A stretch of 64,000 nt of DNA from positions 54,019 through 118,018 of the forward strand of contig NZ_MKUD01000032.1 in NCBI RefSeq assembly GCF_001898575.1, given 5' to 3'. The position numbers were made by a program, and so were the translations under genes. Shown piece by piece: positions 9,373 through 18,239 of this stretch (within the stretch, counting starts at the first letter, position 1; every line of letters starts with the position of its first letter). Source of the stretch: Spirosoma sp. 48-14 (GTDB lineage: Bacteria; Bacteroidota; Bacteroidia; Cytophagales; Spirosomataceae). The notes beneath the pieces are model-generated. The model saw only the letters and a program-made list of their open reading frames with translations. It did not search any database and was not told the origin of the DNA.

Positions 9373-10365
9373 ATGAAAAAAATTGTTCTGTTCGTTGTTG
9401 CCTTTTTTACTGTAGGGTGTGCTTTGGCCCAAACGACTCCACCAAAGCGACCACTGCCGATCATCGACGTCCATGTGCACGCGATGAAAGTAAGCCCTGG
9501 GTTTGCCGTCGAAATGTGCCCGTGGTTCCTGCGGGATATGCCCGGAGGAGACCCAACCCAGAATCTACAGATGCGGGCCTTCCTGAATACAGATTGCGTA
9601 GACCCCTTACAACCGGCCAAGTCGGACGAGGAAATGCAGAAGGCCGTACTCGCTACGATGGAGCGGCTCAACATGACTATTGTTGCTTACGGTGATCCAC
9701 AGATCTTACGGAAATGGAAAAAAGCAGCCCCCGATCGGGTTATTCCGGGTATTGGAGTTAGCTCGCCCAATGAAATGAGTGTACAGGCCTTCACCGATTC
9801 ACTTTCGTCTGGTTTTTATAAGGTGATGGGTGAAGTTGCGCCACAATATCAGGGACTTTCACCTAGCGATATGTCATTGGATGGCTACTTTGCAGCCGCT
9901 GAAAAACTGAATATCCCCGTTGGTATTCATATGGGTACGGGAGGAAATGGTATGGCCAACTTAACGCAGGCGAAATACCGCGCTTCGCTGGGACGTCCGT
10001 TCCTGCTCGAAGATGTACTGGCCCGGCATCCCAAATTGAAAATATGGGTGATGCACGCAGGTTACCCGATGTTGGATGAAATGATTGCCCTCATGGGCGC
10101 CAATGCCTATGTGTATGTCGATCTGGCGGGCTTCATCTGGAGTTATCCGCAGGCCGAAATCCATGCCTACCTGAAGCGATTGGTGCAGGCTGGTTTTGGT
10201 AAACGGATTCTGTACGGCACCGATTTCATGATGTGGCCCAAGCTATTCGAAGCGTCGATTAGTGTGATCGAGAATGCTGACTACCTTTCGTTCGATCAGA
10301 AGCGTGATATTCTGTTCAATAATGCCGTTCGCTTCTTCCGGCTGGACGCCAACAAATTCAACTAA
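9373..10365 (+). CDS. Secreted amidohydrolase family 2 (TIM-barrel) protein
   Basis: 330 aa with a signal peptide of about 20 residues (ending ALAQ). IIDVHVHAMK gives the HxH metal ligands on strand 1, GIHMGTGGNG and WVMHAGYP supply the later His residues, and LYGTDFMMWP gives the conserved Asp; together these are the amidohydrolase-2 (PF04909) metal site. The family includes decarboxylases and lactone or amide hydrolases acting on small carboxylated or cyclic substrates. Secretion suggests action in the periplasm on an imported compound. The gene is transcribed away from the GH31 gene, so joint regulation is possible but not shown. The exact substrate is unknown. Confidence 0.82.
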   Translation: MKKIVLFVVAFFTVGCALAQTTPPKRPLPIIDVHVHAMKVSPGFAVEMCPWFLRDMPGGDPTQNLQMRAFLNTDCVDPLQPAKSDEEMQKAVLATMERLNMTIVAYGDPQILRKWKKAAPDRVIPGIGVSSPNEMSVQAFTDSLSSGFYKVMGEVAPQYQGLSPSDMSLDGYFAAAEKLNIPVGIHMGTGGNGMANLTQAKYRASLGRPFLLEDVLARHPKLKIWVMHAGYPMLDEMIALMGANAYVYVDLAGFIWSYPQAEIHAYLKRLVQAGFGKRILYGTDFMMWPKLFEASISVIENADYLSFDQKRDILFNNAVRFFRLDANKFN

Positions 10366-10391
10366 TCGGAATACAGAGTCCGTTCGAAACG

Positions 10392-10448
10392 GTTGTCGCC
10401 ATTCCTGTCTGATATTCGCCAATGCGAACAGCCAGGAATGGCGCCAAC
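10392..10448. terminator. Bidirectional hairpin between convergent genes
   Basis: Arms 10392-10407 and 10433-10448 match at 15 of 16 positions, with a second small stem (TTCGC/GCGAA) inside the loop. It sits between the amidohydrolase and M61 stops and probably ends both transcripts, although no strong T-run follows. Confidence 0.5.
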
Positions 10449-10467
10449 TCGTTAGTGGGGCGGGGAA

Positions 10468-12282
10468 TTATTTCACAGACTTTGCTCCCAGCCAACTGTC
10501 ACGAAATGTCTGCATCGCAGGTGTCAGCGAAAGGCTGGCATTTTCGTAGAGTTGAACCGAAATAGCCGGATTTTCGGCCAGAGTAACCGATGCTGTTTTA
10601 GGTTCACCCCGATGCAGGTAGGCGATTTGAAGGGTTTCGCCGGGTTTGTGCTGGTTGAGAATAGTCGATATATCGGCAGTTTTGGTAACGGACTGCCCTG
10701 CCAGGCTGGTAATCACATCATCGATATCCAGACCCGATTTGTAAAGAGGGGTATCCCGAATGGTACTGGTCAGCAAAGTGAGCCCTTTATCCGTCTCGCC
10801 ATAGCGGACATTACCAAACCAGGCTTTTCCTTCCTGCGCTTTCTTGAGTGCGACCCCGGCTTTGGTCAGGAGCGAGGCATAGTCGACCGCTTCGTGACCG
10901 TAGATGTATTTACTGAAAAACTGTCTGGCAAAATCGGGTGTGGTGAGCTTGCCAAGTTCGCTTTGCAGGCCATCGACCGTATAGGGTTGTTCCGTTTTGC
11001 CGAACCGTTGCCAGACCGCCTGCATATACGCATCCAGTGATAGATTCCGCTGTCGTAATTCCAGATCCAGCGCCAGGGCCACAGCGGCTCCATACGTGTA
11101 GTAGGACGTAAACATATTGGCGTAATTCGTACGATCTATAGAAACCCCGGCATCGACAAAGACGGCGTGGCAACTGGCATCAATGGGCGAAAAATACGTA
11201 CCACCCGGTGTCAACTGTTTTCCCGATATGATGCCGGTAAGGGTATTCATATAACTATCAACCGGTGTAAAGCCTGCCCGAACCAGTAGTAATTCGCCGT
11301 AATACTGGGTGAATCCCTCAGCGAACCAGAGTTCGTAACTCATGTTGCTTTTCTCGAAATTGAACGGTTCGAGGGTTTTCGGCCGTATCCGTTCCACATT
11401 CCAGCCATGAAAAAACTCGTGTGCAAATACGCCCAATACGCGTTCGGGGCCAGTGAAGGCAATGGGTACAGCAATCATGGTTGAGTTCCGATGTTCCATG
11501 CCATCGCCCCGCACATAGGGGTTCAGGCTGGCCAGAAAAGTATAGGTGCCGTAATCATAGTTGGGAAACTCGCCATATACTGCCTTCGCCTGATCGACGA
11601 TTCGGCTGATCTTTTTGGCGAAACCATCGGCAGTTGAGTCGGGTACAGCCGCTTCCAGCGCTACCCGGAACGTAATTGATTTCCCATCGGTGTTGGATCG
11701 TTGCCATTCCTTGATCGCCAGTTTACCAATCTTTATCGGCGAATCCATAAAATACTGTAGTCCCGGAGCGGTGTACGTGAAGCGGTCTGCCGTGGGAACC
11801 AGTTGGGTGGCAACTACACCCATATTGTCGGCAGGGAGGTTGAACTTTACCTCGATAGGGCGTTGGTCAAAGCCTTTGATCCACATGAACGTAGCGGGTA
11901 TATTCAGGTGAATGCTCTGTGGATCAATGCCCATGTAGGTGCCATCCGGGTAATTGCCAAACAACGTGTAGCTTAACGTAACAGTCCCCTTGTGATTGGC
12001 TACACTGTATACATCGCCATCAATCCGGGTGACGGTTAAAGGCTGGTTCTGTTCATCGACCGCTCGCACATTGTATACGTTTTTACCGAATTCGTGGGTG
12101 GCATAACGTCCCGGCGAAGATCGACTCATGCGAAAAATGGCGGGATGTTTTGGTAACTGATTAACCGTCAGGCTAATTTCGGCTTCGTGGTGAATGGCGT
12201 TGGGAAAGGAAACAGCGTACCGGATCGACTGGGCCATGCTCAGGTGGGCGAGCAGGAGAAAAAAGAAAGGGGCAATTTTCAT
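10468..12282 (-). CDS. M61 family glycyl aminopeptidase-like peptidase with PDZ domain
   Basis: 604 aa. A signal peptide of about 17 residues (ending HLSMAQ) is followed by the beta-rich M61 N-terminal domain. The catalytic core contains AHEFFHGWNVERIRP, which is the HExxH zinc motif, and LWFAEGFTQYYGE, the downstream Glu ligand. Near residues 500-575 is a PDZ domain (DTPLYKSGLDIDDVITSLAG). Members are periplasmic peptidases preferring Gly or Ala N-termini. It is followed, in the same direction, by an M28 peptidase 115 nt upstream of its start, so the pair may handle imported peptides together. All key residues are present and the length is typical. Confidence 0.88.
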   Translation of the reverse strand: MKIAPFFFLLLAHLSMAQSIRYAVSFPNAIHHEAEISLTVNQLPKHPAIFRMSRSSPGRYATHEFGKNVYNVRAVDEQNQPLTVTRIDGDVYSVANHKGTVTLSYTLFGNYPDGTYMGIDPQSIHLNIPATFMWIKGFDQRPIEVKFNLPADNMGVVATQLVPTADRFTYTAPGLQYFMDSPIKIGKLAIKEWQRSNTDGKSITFRVALEAAVPDSTADGFAKKISRIVDQAKAVYGEFPNYDYGTYTFLASLNPYVRGDGMEHRNSTMIAVPIAFTGPERVLGVFAHEFFHGWNVERIRPKTLEPFNFEKSNMSYELWFAEGFTQYYGELLLVRAGFTPVDSYMNTLTGIISGKQLTPGGTYFSPIDASCHAVFVDAGVSIDRTNYANMFTSYYTYGAAVALALDLELRQRNLSLDAYMQAVWQRFGKTEQPYTVDGLQSELGKLTTPDFARQFFSKYIYGHEAVDYASLLTKAGVALKKAQEGKAWFGNVRYGETDKGLTLLTSTIRDTPLYKSGLDIDDVITSLAGQSVTKTADISTILNQHKPGETLQIAYLHRGEPKTASVTLAENPAISVQLYENASLSLTPAMQTFRDSWLGAKSVK

Positions 12283-12327
12283 TGATGATAGGGGAGAGTA
12301 CTAAATTCGTTCGTAGGGTCTTACGAT

Positions 12328-12381
12328 ACATCCTGCCCACAGGGTAGCTAAACTATAGGTAGTAGCCTATGAGCAGGATGT
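12328..12381. repeat. Small inverted repeat upstream of the M61 gene
   Basis: ACATCCTGC at 12328-12336 pairs with GCAGGATGT at 12373-12381, and an inner ATAGG/CCTAT stem (12355-12359 with 12366-12370) sits in the loop. It lies between the M28 stop and the M61 start on the minus strand. It may be a weak terminator of the M28 transcript or a leader hairpin. Confidence 0.35.
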
Positions 12382-12396
12382 TGGCCTTGCAAATAA

Positions 12397-13959
12397 CTAG
12401 CGCGCGGCCTGAGTAGCGGGCGCTTTGCGAGGTAATTTTTGATCGCGCATGGCCGCGTTATAGACAAAACCGGCTACAACGGTGGCAGCCTGTTTCAGGT
12501 CGTCGGGTTGCAGGTGATCGTATGTGTCCATATTGGTGTGGTGCGTGCGGGTGCTGTATTCGATCGGGTCCTGAATGAACTGGAAACCCGGCAAACCAAC
12601 CCGGTCGAACGAGAGATGGTCGGTGCCGCCTGTGTTTTTAGGCGTTATCGTAGTGGCCCCCAGGTCGTTGAACGGTTTGAGCCACTGGGCAAAAATCGGT
12701 CCTGCTTCCTGATTGCCCTGCAAATACACCCCTCGAATTTTACCGGTCCCATTATCGACATTGAAGTAAGCCGCTATGTTGTCGCCTTCTTTGTTGAGTT
12801 TAGTGGTGCCCGATTCGACCAGGTGATTGGCCACGTAATTTTTAGAGCCATGCAGACCCTGTTCCTCACCACTCCAGAGCGCCAGCCGGATGGTACGACG
12901 GGGTTTGACGCCAATCGTTTTCAGAATTCGAACGGCCTCCATCATCACCGAACTTCCGGCAGCGTTGTCGGTAGCCCCCGTAGCCGCATGCCAGGAGTCG
13001 AAGTGGGCACCCAGTATCACTACTTCGTCTTTAAGTTTCGGATCAGTCCCTGGAATTTCGGCCAGTATATTATATCCTTTGGTATCGTCGGTATAAAATT
13101 TTGTTTTAACGTCGATTTCTAGTTTGACAGGTACACCGGCTTTCATAAGTCGGCAGAGCGTCAGATAGTCTTCCACAGATATAGATAAGTCAGCCAGATC
13201 GTCGGGCGTTGACCCTAGGGCAGCATTGGCATAATCGCCACTAACAAACAGGGTGCCGTCGATGCTGTTCTGAGTGGAGTTGAGAATCCCCAGTGCCCCT
13301 TCCTGCTTGGCTAGTTTCCGCATTTTCTGGTTGAACGCGTTTTGGGTACGCATCGCCAGCATCCGGCTACGGAACGTAGTGTCGGCACCCGCTCGTGGGC
13401 TGGGAGCGGCTTCGTTCGCCATTTTCTGGAGTTCTTCGTCGGTAAAGCGACTGGCATCGGCCTTGTACGTGGGCGGAATCTTGTACGACTGTTCGATCAG
13501 AATAACCTTATTTTTCAGTTTACTGCGGTAGCTTTCCAGGGCTGTCGTATCGGTGGCACTGATGTATAAAATATCGGCCGCCTGTAGTTTATTGGTGCTG
13601 CCACTCCAGGCTCTGGGTACGGCAATAATCGATTTGTAATACGGAGCGGTCATGGCCAGATAGCTGTGCTCAACGGCCCAGCCTTTGCCCCATTCGCCCC
13701 AGGATTCCAGCCGGGGATTTTGCAGGCCCCAACTGGCTAGTTTTGTTTTAGCCCAGTTGGCCGCTTTCATGAAACCGGGACCCTGTAAGCGGGGGCCATT
13801 CACATCGGTCAGGTAAAAAGCCGTTTCCATAACCTGCGAGTGTTGCAGCCCCTCCTCGCGAATTTTCTGAATGGTAGCCATATCCAGTTTCTCGTCCTGC
13901 CCATACGTTAGCAGCGATGTACCAAGAAATAAACTGGCTACCAGAAGTTTGTTGTGCAT
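12397..13959 (-). CDS. M28 family metallopeptidase (carboxypeptidase Q-like)
   Basis: 520 aa with a signal peptide of about 20 residues (SLLTYG). A protease-associated (PA-like) insert occupies roughly 120-270. The catalytic part has ILGAHFDSW (His), ATGATDNAAG (bridging Asp), ALWSGEEQGLHGS (Glu pair), FNVDNGTG (Asp) and GTDHLSFD (His), so both zinc sites are complete. Such enzymes are periplasmic or secreted amino- or dipeptidases. It is immediately upstream of the M61 gene on the same strand, 114 nt apart, and may share its transcript. Start ATG at 13959 places the signal peptide at the N-terminus. Confidence 0.88.
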   Translation of the reverse strand: MHNKLLVASLFLGTSLLTYGQDEKLDMATIQKIREEGLQHSQVMETAFYLTDVNGPRLQGPGFMKAANWAKTKLASWGLQNPRLESWGEWGKGWAVEHSYLAMTAPYYKSIIAVPRAWSGSTNKLQAADILYISATDTTALESYRSKLKNKVILIEQSYKIPPTYKADASRFTDEELQKMANEAAPSPRAGADTTFRSRMLAMRTQNAFNQKMRKLAKQEGALGILNSTQNSIDGTLFVSGDYANAALGSTPDDLADLSISVEDYLTLCRLMKAGVPVKLEIDVKTKFYTDDTKGYNILAEIPGTDPKLKDEVVILGAHFDSWHAATGATDNAAGSSVMMEAVRILKTIGVKPRRTIRLALWSGEEQGLHGSKNYVANHLVESGTTKLNKEGDNIAAYFNVDNGTGKIRGVYLQGNQEAGPIFAQWLKPFNDLGATTITPKNTGGTDHLSFDRVGLPGFQFIQDPIEYSTRTHHTNMDTYDHLQPDDLKQAATVVAGFVYNAAMRDQKLPRKAPATQAAR

Positions 13960-14165
13960 ATGATTGAGTCAATTGAGTAGTAGCCCGAAGATACCGTTTT
14001 TAAACAATCGACCTGTGAGTCACGTACAATCTTTCATCTGAAATCGTCTGGCTACGGCATTGATGGACGCGAAGAGCCACCTGGTTGATCATACCGGAAA
14101 AGAGATCGATTTATCAAAAGCCTGGGAAAACAGGAAGGGAGTCGTTACGAATGGCCGAAAGGGGT

Positions 14166-14173
14166 TAACTTAG
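14166..14173 (+). promoter_or_regulatory. Variant -7 element (TAACTTAG) before the NUDIX gene
   Basis: TAACTTAGCGAC about 54 nt before the start codon. It differs from TAnnTTTG at one base but recurs before rlmD (32938) and, with one extra C, before deoC (38861, minus), each close to the start codon. Treated as a probable promoter variant on recurrence alone. Confidence 0.35.
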
Positions 14174-14226
14174 CGACTTTTTACGGCACAATTCGACTAT
14201 CGGCAAGCTGAAAAAGCCTGGAGAGG

Positions 14227-14802
14227 ATGAACTCTTCTGCCGCTTTTATTTCTATGGAAACAACCGAAAACCCCTGGCAGACACTTAATTCGTCGGTCAA
14301 ATATGAAAATCCCTGGTTAGCGATTCGTCATGAAGAGGTGATCACCCCCGCCGGAACACCTGGTATTTACGGCGTGGTCAGTTTTAAAAACAAAGCCATC
14401 GGGGTCGTTCCAATCGACAGCGAAGGAAATACTTATCTGGTTGGCCAATACCGCTATGCACTGAATGAATATTCCTGGGAAATTCCCGAAGGCGGTTGCC
14501 CACTTGGCACCGATCCGCTCGATTCGGCCAAGCGTGAACTAAAAGAAGAAACGGGCCTGGAAGCCGCAAAATGGACAAAAATAGCCCGTATTCATACCTC
14601 GAACTCGGCGACTGACGAAGAAGGTTTTCTCTACATTGCCGAGGAACTGGTACAGGGCGAACATGAACCTGAAGAAACCGAAGACCTGCGCGTGTGGAAA
14701 CTGCCGCTGGCCGAAGCTATCAATATGGTTATGACCAGTCAGATTACGGATTCGCTCAGTGTTAGTGGCCTCCTGATTGTAGCCCGATTGCGGGGAATTT
14801 AA
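14227..14802 (+). CDS. NUDIX hydrolase
   Basis: 191 aa; an internal ATG at 14254 (METTENPWQ) would also give a typical family N-terminus, while the ATG at 14227 directly follows a purine-rich GGAGAGG. The fold is the NUDIX alpha/beta/alpha sandwich that removes a nucleoside diphosphate from a linked moiety, with ADP-ribose-type substrates likely. The NUDIX box reads GGCPLGTDPLDSAKRELKEE. The RELxEE metal-binding core is intact, but the first Glu of GX5EX7REUXEEXGU is Thr. It is followed by LysE, separated by a pair of inverted repeats. Substrate is not determined. Confidence 0.82.
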   Translation: MNSSAAFISMETTENPWQTLNSSVKYENPWLAIRHEEVITPAGTPGIYGVVSFKNKAIGVVPIDSEGNTYLVGQYRYALNEYSWEIPEGGCPLGTDPLDSAKRELKEETGLEAAKWTKIARIHTSNSATDEEGFLYIAEELVQGEHEPEETEDLRVWKLPLAEAINMVMTSQITDSLSVSGLLIVARLRGI

Positions 14803-14814
14803 ACACAGTTTATC

Positions 14815-14905
14815 GTTTATGGTTTACAGTTTACAGGGCTTTGATGCGCCAGGAACGTGCGTCAACTCACTGTAAGTGATGAGCCGTAAACTGTAAATCG
14901 TAAAC
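14815..14905. repeat. Imperfect inverted repeat between NUDIX and LysE genes
   Basis: Arm 14815-14834 (GTTTATGGTTTACAGTTTAC) pairs with 14886-14905 with 3 mismatches in 20; further GTTTAT copies sit just upstream. It could be an attenuating or terminating hairpin between two rightward genes. The LysE start lies only 14 nt after it. Confidence 0.5.
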
Positions 14906-14918
14906 TTTTTCACATCCT

Positions 14919-15557
14919 GTGTTCTTACCCATTCTCTTTGGTTTTTTATTGGGCGTTGCGCTGTGCCTGACCTTCGGAACTGTCTTTTTTGCGCTGATTC
15001 AGAATAGCGTCGATAATGGATTTCGGTCGGGGCTTAAGATGGTATTCGGCGTTATTGTGGGCGATATTATCTTCGTCATTGCTGCCCTGATCGGAACGTC
15101 ATTTATTCCTAAGGTTCAAGGCTTCGAAAATATCATGGCCATCGTTGGGGTGGTCTTTTTGGTCGCTCTGGGGCTGGTGAATATCCTGAAAGGGACGCCC
15201 CGGCTGGCTTACCCCAAAACTCGTTTAGGCAATTTTGTCTATTACTTCACAACAGGCTTTTTTCTGAATGCGCTCAATCCCGTCAATTTTGTGGCTTGGG
15301 TGGCTATTGTAGCCTATATCCGGTCGCACCTGCATTATTCCGATGCTCAGCAGTATGCCTTTATGACTGCCGCATTGGTAGGTGTCTTTAGCACTGAGAC
15401 AGCACTGGCTTATTACGCCAACCGGCTCAAGCGGTTGTTTACGCCCCGTGTCGTCAAGATTTTCAACCGTACCACCGGCGTAGTTTTCCTGATTGGGGCC
15501 GCCAACATCGCCTACACGCGTCTGCTGGAGCCCCTATCGAAGGCGATGAACTGGTAG
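14919..15557 (+). CDS. LysE/RhtB family amino-acid exporter
   Basis: 212-aa inner-membrane protein with about six transmembrane helices. The N-terminal helix (FLPILFGFLLGVALCLTFGT) and the central FVYYFTTGFFLNALNPVNFV segment, with its Asn-Pro pair, are typical of LysE-type translocators that export amino acids or related small molecules. It starts at GTG (14919); no in-frame ATG is nearby. A threonine synthase-like gene and a LysR regulator are 3-5 kb away, but no shared control is shown. It converges with the GH3-family gene across a long hairpin. Confidence 0.78.
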   Translation: MFLPILFGFLLGVALCLTFGTVFFALIQNSVDNGFRSGLKMVFGVIVGDIIFVIAALIGTSFIPKVQGFENIMAIVGVVFLVALGLVNILKGTPRLAYPKTRLGNFVYYFTTGFFLNALNPVNFVAWVAIVAYIRSHLHYSDAQQYAFMTAALVGVFSTETALAYYANRLKRLFTPRVVKIFNRTTGVVFLIGAANIAYTRLLEPLSKAMNW

Positions 15558-15561
15558 GAGG

Positions 15562-15651
15562 TTAAAGAGCGAAAGATAGAAAGAGTGAAAGAGCGAATGG
15601 CTGTCGCAAGCTTTTTTCGCTCTTTCTATCTTTCTATCTTTCGCTCTTTAA
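15562..15651. terminator. Long GA/CT-rich bidirectional hairpin
   Basis: Arms 15562-15596 and 15617-15651 pair at about 33 of 35 positions around a 20-nt loop. They consist of repeated GAAAGA/GAGCGAAAGA units. The hairpin lies between the convergent LysE and GH3-family genes, and the last codons of the GH3 gene (through its TAG stop at 15634-15636) lie inside the right arm. It probably ends both transcripts. Confidence 0.65.
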
Positions 15652-17181
15652 AAAGTTTTCCCACTCCTTCACGAGTCCCTTCTTCAGCACGCGCGGGAAT
15701 TTGTGCTGGCCGCCCATTTTGCCCCGCGATTCCATCCAGTCGTAGAAGGTTTTGGCGGGCAGTACCGTTACCGAAATATCTTTCAGGGCATGCTCACGTT
15801 CAACGGCATAATCGTCGTTGAGTTCTTTGAGCCGGGCATCGATCCGGTCGCGGAGAAGGTTGGCATCCACTTTATCGTCGGTGCCGATATACCAGTCGTG
15901 GGCGAAGAGTGTACCATGCGCAACCCCGGCCACGGTAAATTCACGCACCGAAATCCCCAATTCCTGCGACACCAGTTCAATCGCTTTATTCATGTTATCG
16001 ACCGAAAGGTGTTCGCCACACAAGCTCAGGAAGTGCTTCGTTCGGCCTGTAATCACGATTTCAGCCTGCTTTTTGTCGACAAACCGAATCGTATCCCCGA
16101 TGAGATAACGCCAGGCACCCGCACAGGTCGAGAGGAGCAGGGCATATTCTTTACCTTCCTCCACTTCATCGATCATAAGCGTTTGTGGATTGTCGGTTAG
16201 CTCACCATCGGGCGTGAAGTTCTTTTCGTTGAAGGGAATAAATTCAAAAAACAGACCGTTGTTTAGTACCAGTTGCATCCCTTCGGCATTGGGGTGCGTC
16301 TGGAATGCAATGAAGCCTTCGGAGGCCAGGTAGGTTTCGATGTAGGTAATGGGGTGCGCAAGCAGTTTCTCAAAGCCTGCCTTATAGGGCTCAAACGAAA
16401 CACCACCATGGCCAAATACCATTAAGTTGGGCCAGATATCGTGGATGGTTTTTACCTTGTACCGGGCAATGATTTTCTCCATCAGCAGTTGAATCCAGGC
16501 CGGAACGCCCACCACATAGCCAATATCCCAGTCGGCCGCCTGCTCGGTGATTTCGTCCAGCTTCAGCGCCCAGTCGCGTTCCTGAGCTATGTCTTTACCG
16601 GGCTTATAAAATCGCTGAAACCAGAACGGAATCTGACTGGCTGTAATCCCACTCAGATCGCCCTCGAAATGCCCCTGTCGCGCGTTCAGATTAGTACTGC
16701 CTCCCAGCATCAGATAGCCTTTTTCGTAGAGTGTAGCCGGTAGGTTCTGGTATTTGCCCAATGTCAGGATTTGCCGGATACTAGCCCGCTGAATAGCCCT
16801 CGACATGGCTTTCGTTACCGGAATGTATTTGGTAGAGGCTTCGGAGGTTCCCGAGCTTAGAGCAAAATATTTGACCCGACCGGGCCAGGTGATGTTTCGT
16901 TCGCCAGCCAGCGTGCGATTCCACCAGCCATCGAACATTTTGTTATAGTCGTGTATGGGGACGTTCTTCTTGAATTTCTCGTAGAACTCATGGTGGGCCC
17001 CAAACTCGACCGCCCGGAGCAATTCGTCGAAATGAAAGGTCGTGCCAAATTGCGTAAATTGTGCTTTCTGAATGAGTTTTCGAAAGGCTTTTCGTTGTTG
17101 ACTGAACGGATTCGTTTTTCGTAGTCGAACGGCATTGGTGAGCCGAATACCACTTTTAAGCAAACTTCCTAAGAGAGCCAT
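15634..17181 (-). CDS. GH3 family (acyl-adenylate/amido synthetase-like) protein
   Basis: 515 aa from the ATG at 17181 (MALLGSLLKSG); upstream in-frame codons lie in a palindromic spacer and are not used. It resembles plant GH3 proteins of the adenylate-forming superfamily: early KNVPIHDYNKMF segment, FALSSGTSEASTKYIPVT phosphate-binding loop, and YLIGDTIRFVDKKQAEIVIT hinge with the conserved Asp. Plant members conjugate amino acids to acyl acids such as auxin or jasmonate; the bacterial substrate is unknown. It is downstream of surE on the minus strand, 71 nt away, with a perfect hairpin between them. Cytosolic. Confidence 0.82.
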   Translation of the reverse strand: MALLGSLLKSGIRLTNAVRLRKTNPFSQQRKAFRKLIQKAQFTQFGTTFHFDELLRAVEFGAHHEFYEKFKKNVPIHDYNKMFDGWWNRTLAGERNITWPGRVKYFALSSGTSEASTKYIPVTKAMSRAIQRASIRQILTLGKYQNLPATLYEKGYLMLGGSTNLNARQGHFEGDLSGITASQIPFWFQRFYKPGKDIAQERDWALKLDEITEQAADWDIGYVVGVPAWIQLLMEKIIARYKVKTIHDIWPNLMVFGHGGVSFEPYKAGFEKLLAHPITYIETYLASEGFIAFQTHPNAEGMQLVLNNGLFFEFIPFNEKNFTPDGELTDNPQTLMIDEVEEGKEYALLLSTCAGAWRYLIGDTIRFVDKKQAEIVITGRTKHFLSLCGEHLSVDNMNKAIELVSQELGISVREFTVAGVAHGTLFAHDWYIGTDDKVDANLLRDRIDARLKELNDDYAVEREHALKDISVTVLPAKTFYDWMESRGKMGGQHKFPRVLKKGLVKEWENFLKSER

Positions 17182-17188
17182 AGTTTGT

Positions 17189-17245
17189 TGATGTATGATG
17201 TAGAATGTATGATATAGAAATAAATACATTCTACATCATACATCA
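17189..17245. repeat. Perfect 22-bp inverted repeat between surE and the GH3 gene
   Basis: Arms 17189-17210 and 17224-17245 are exact reverse complements with a 13-nt loop. They are AT-rich (TGATGTATGATG...) and fill almost the whole 71-nt spacer between two leftward genes. A terminator, RNA processing site or mRNA-stability element is plausible; no strong T-run follows on the minus strand. Confidence 0.6.
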
Positions 17246-17252
17246 TATATCC

Positions 17253-18029
17253 TCAGAGTTTCCAGTTCTTCAATTCGTCCATCATGCTGTAGGCTGTCAG
17301 GTCGTAATGACAGGGAACAACAGACGTATAATTGTTGGCGAGCGCGTATTCGTCGGTGTCTTCAGCATGGGTGTCGAAGTTGACAAAGTCGCCAGCCAGC
17401 CAGAAATACCGACGTCCGTGTGGATCGCGTCGTTCGTCGAATACTTCCTGCCATTTAGCGTTGGCCTGTCGGCAGATACGGATGCCTTTCAACGGCTCAG
17501 GTCCACGGGCCGGGAAGTTGACATTCAACGCCGTACCACGCTGAACACCCTGCTGGAGCACGTTGCGGGCAATGGTCAGGATGTGCTCATGCGTATGCGA
17601 AAAATCGGGTTGCCGCGTAAAATCGCTTAACGAAAAACCAATAGCGGGTATCCCCTCAATGGCCGCTTCGATGGCTGCGGACATCGTTCCCGAATACAAA
17701 ATGCTGATCGACGAATTGCTGCCGTGATTGATCCCACTGACCACCAGATCGGGCGAACGATCTTTCAGCACATGATGCTTGGCTAGTTTCACACAATCGG
17801 CAGGAGTGCCCGAACATTCATAGGCAGGTACGTCGCCAAAAATATCGGACGGATACAGCCGGATTGGATTGGCAATGGTAATGGCGTGCCCCATACCCGA
17901 TTGGGGGCTGTTGGGGGCTACCACAACCACCGAGCCAAGTTGTTTCATTAAATCGACCAAGGTGCGAATGCCGTGAGAAGTGATCCCATCGTCATTTGTT
18001 ACTAATATCAGTGGTTTTTGTTCAGACAT
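17253..18029 (-). CDS. surE: 5'/3'-nucleotidase SurE
   Basis: 258 aa, normal length. The N-terminus LILVTNDDGITSHGIRTL is the SurE signature carrying the metal-binding Asp-Asp pair; APNSPQSGMGHAIT and VVSGINHGSN, with the conserved Ser and Asn, complete the active site. It is a cytosolic, metal-dependent phosphatase that dephosphorylates nucleoside monophosphates and has been linked to stationary-phase survival. It is first of two leftward genes (the GH3-family gene follows). It is divergent from the LysR gene, with 210 nt between starts. Confidence 0.93.
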   Translation of the reverse strand: MSEQKPLILVTNDDGITSHGIRTLVDLMKQLGSVVVVAPNSPQSGMGHAITIANPIRLYPSDIFGDVPAYECSGTPADCVKLAKHHVLKDRSPDLVVSGINHGSNSSISILYSGTMSAAIEAAIEGIPAIGFSLSDFTRQPDFSHTHEHILTIARNVLQQGVQRGTALNVNFPARGPEPLKGIRICRQANAKWQEVFDERRDPHGRRYFWLAGDFVNFDTHAEDTDEYALANNYTSVVPCHYDLTAYSMMDELKNWKL

Positions 18030-18239
18030 AAAACGGCATAGTCAATAGGTTTATGCATCGCCAGGCCTTATCGGCTGAGGCTACAGACTGGCGACTATTG
18101 ACGATTGAAATGCAATACTACGGAAATCAGCCCAACCTTTGGGCCGAAAAACCAGTCAATGACGCGTTAAATAATCATGTATCGTTCCGAATACAGCGAA
18201 TAACTCGAAATTAGTATCCGATTTTTCATCACTGGATTT

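Noticed and set aside
12439..13122. A 227-codon frame opposite the M28 peptidase gene
   Set aside because: It is the antisense shadow of a well-supported gene with zinc-site motifs.
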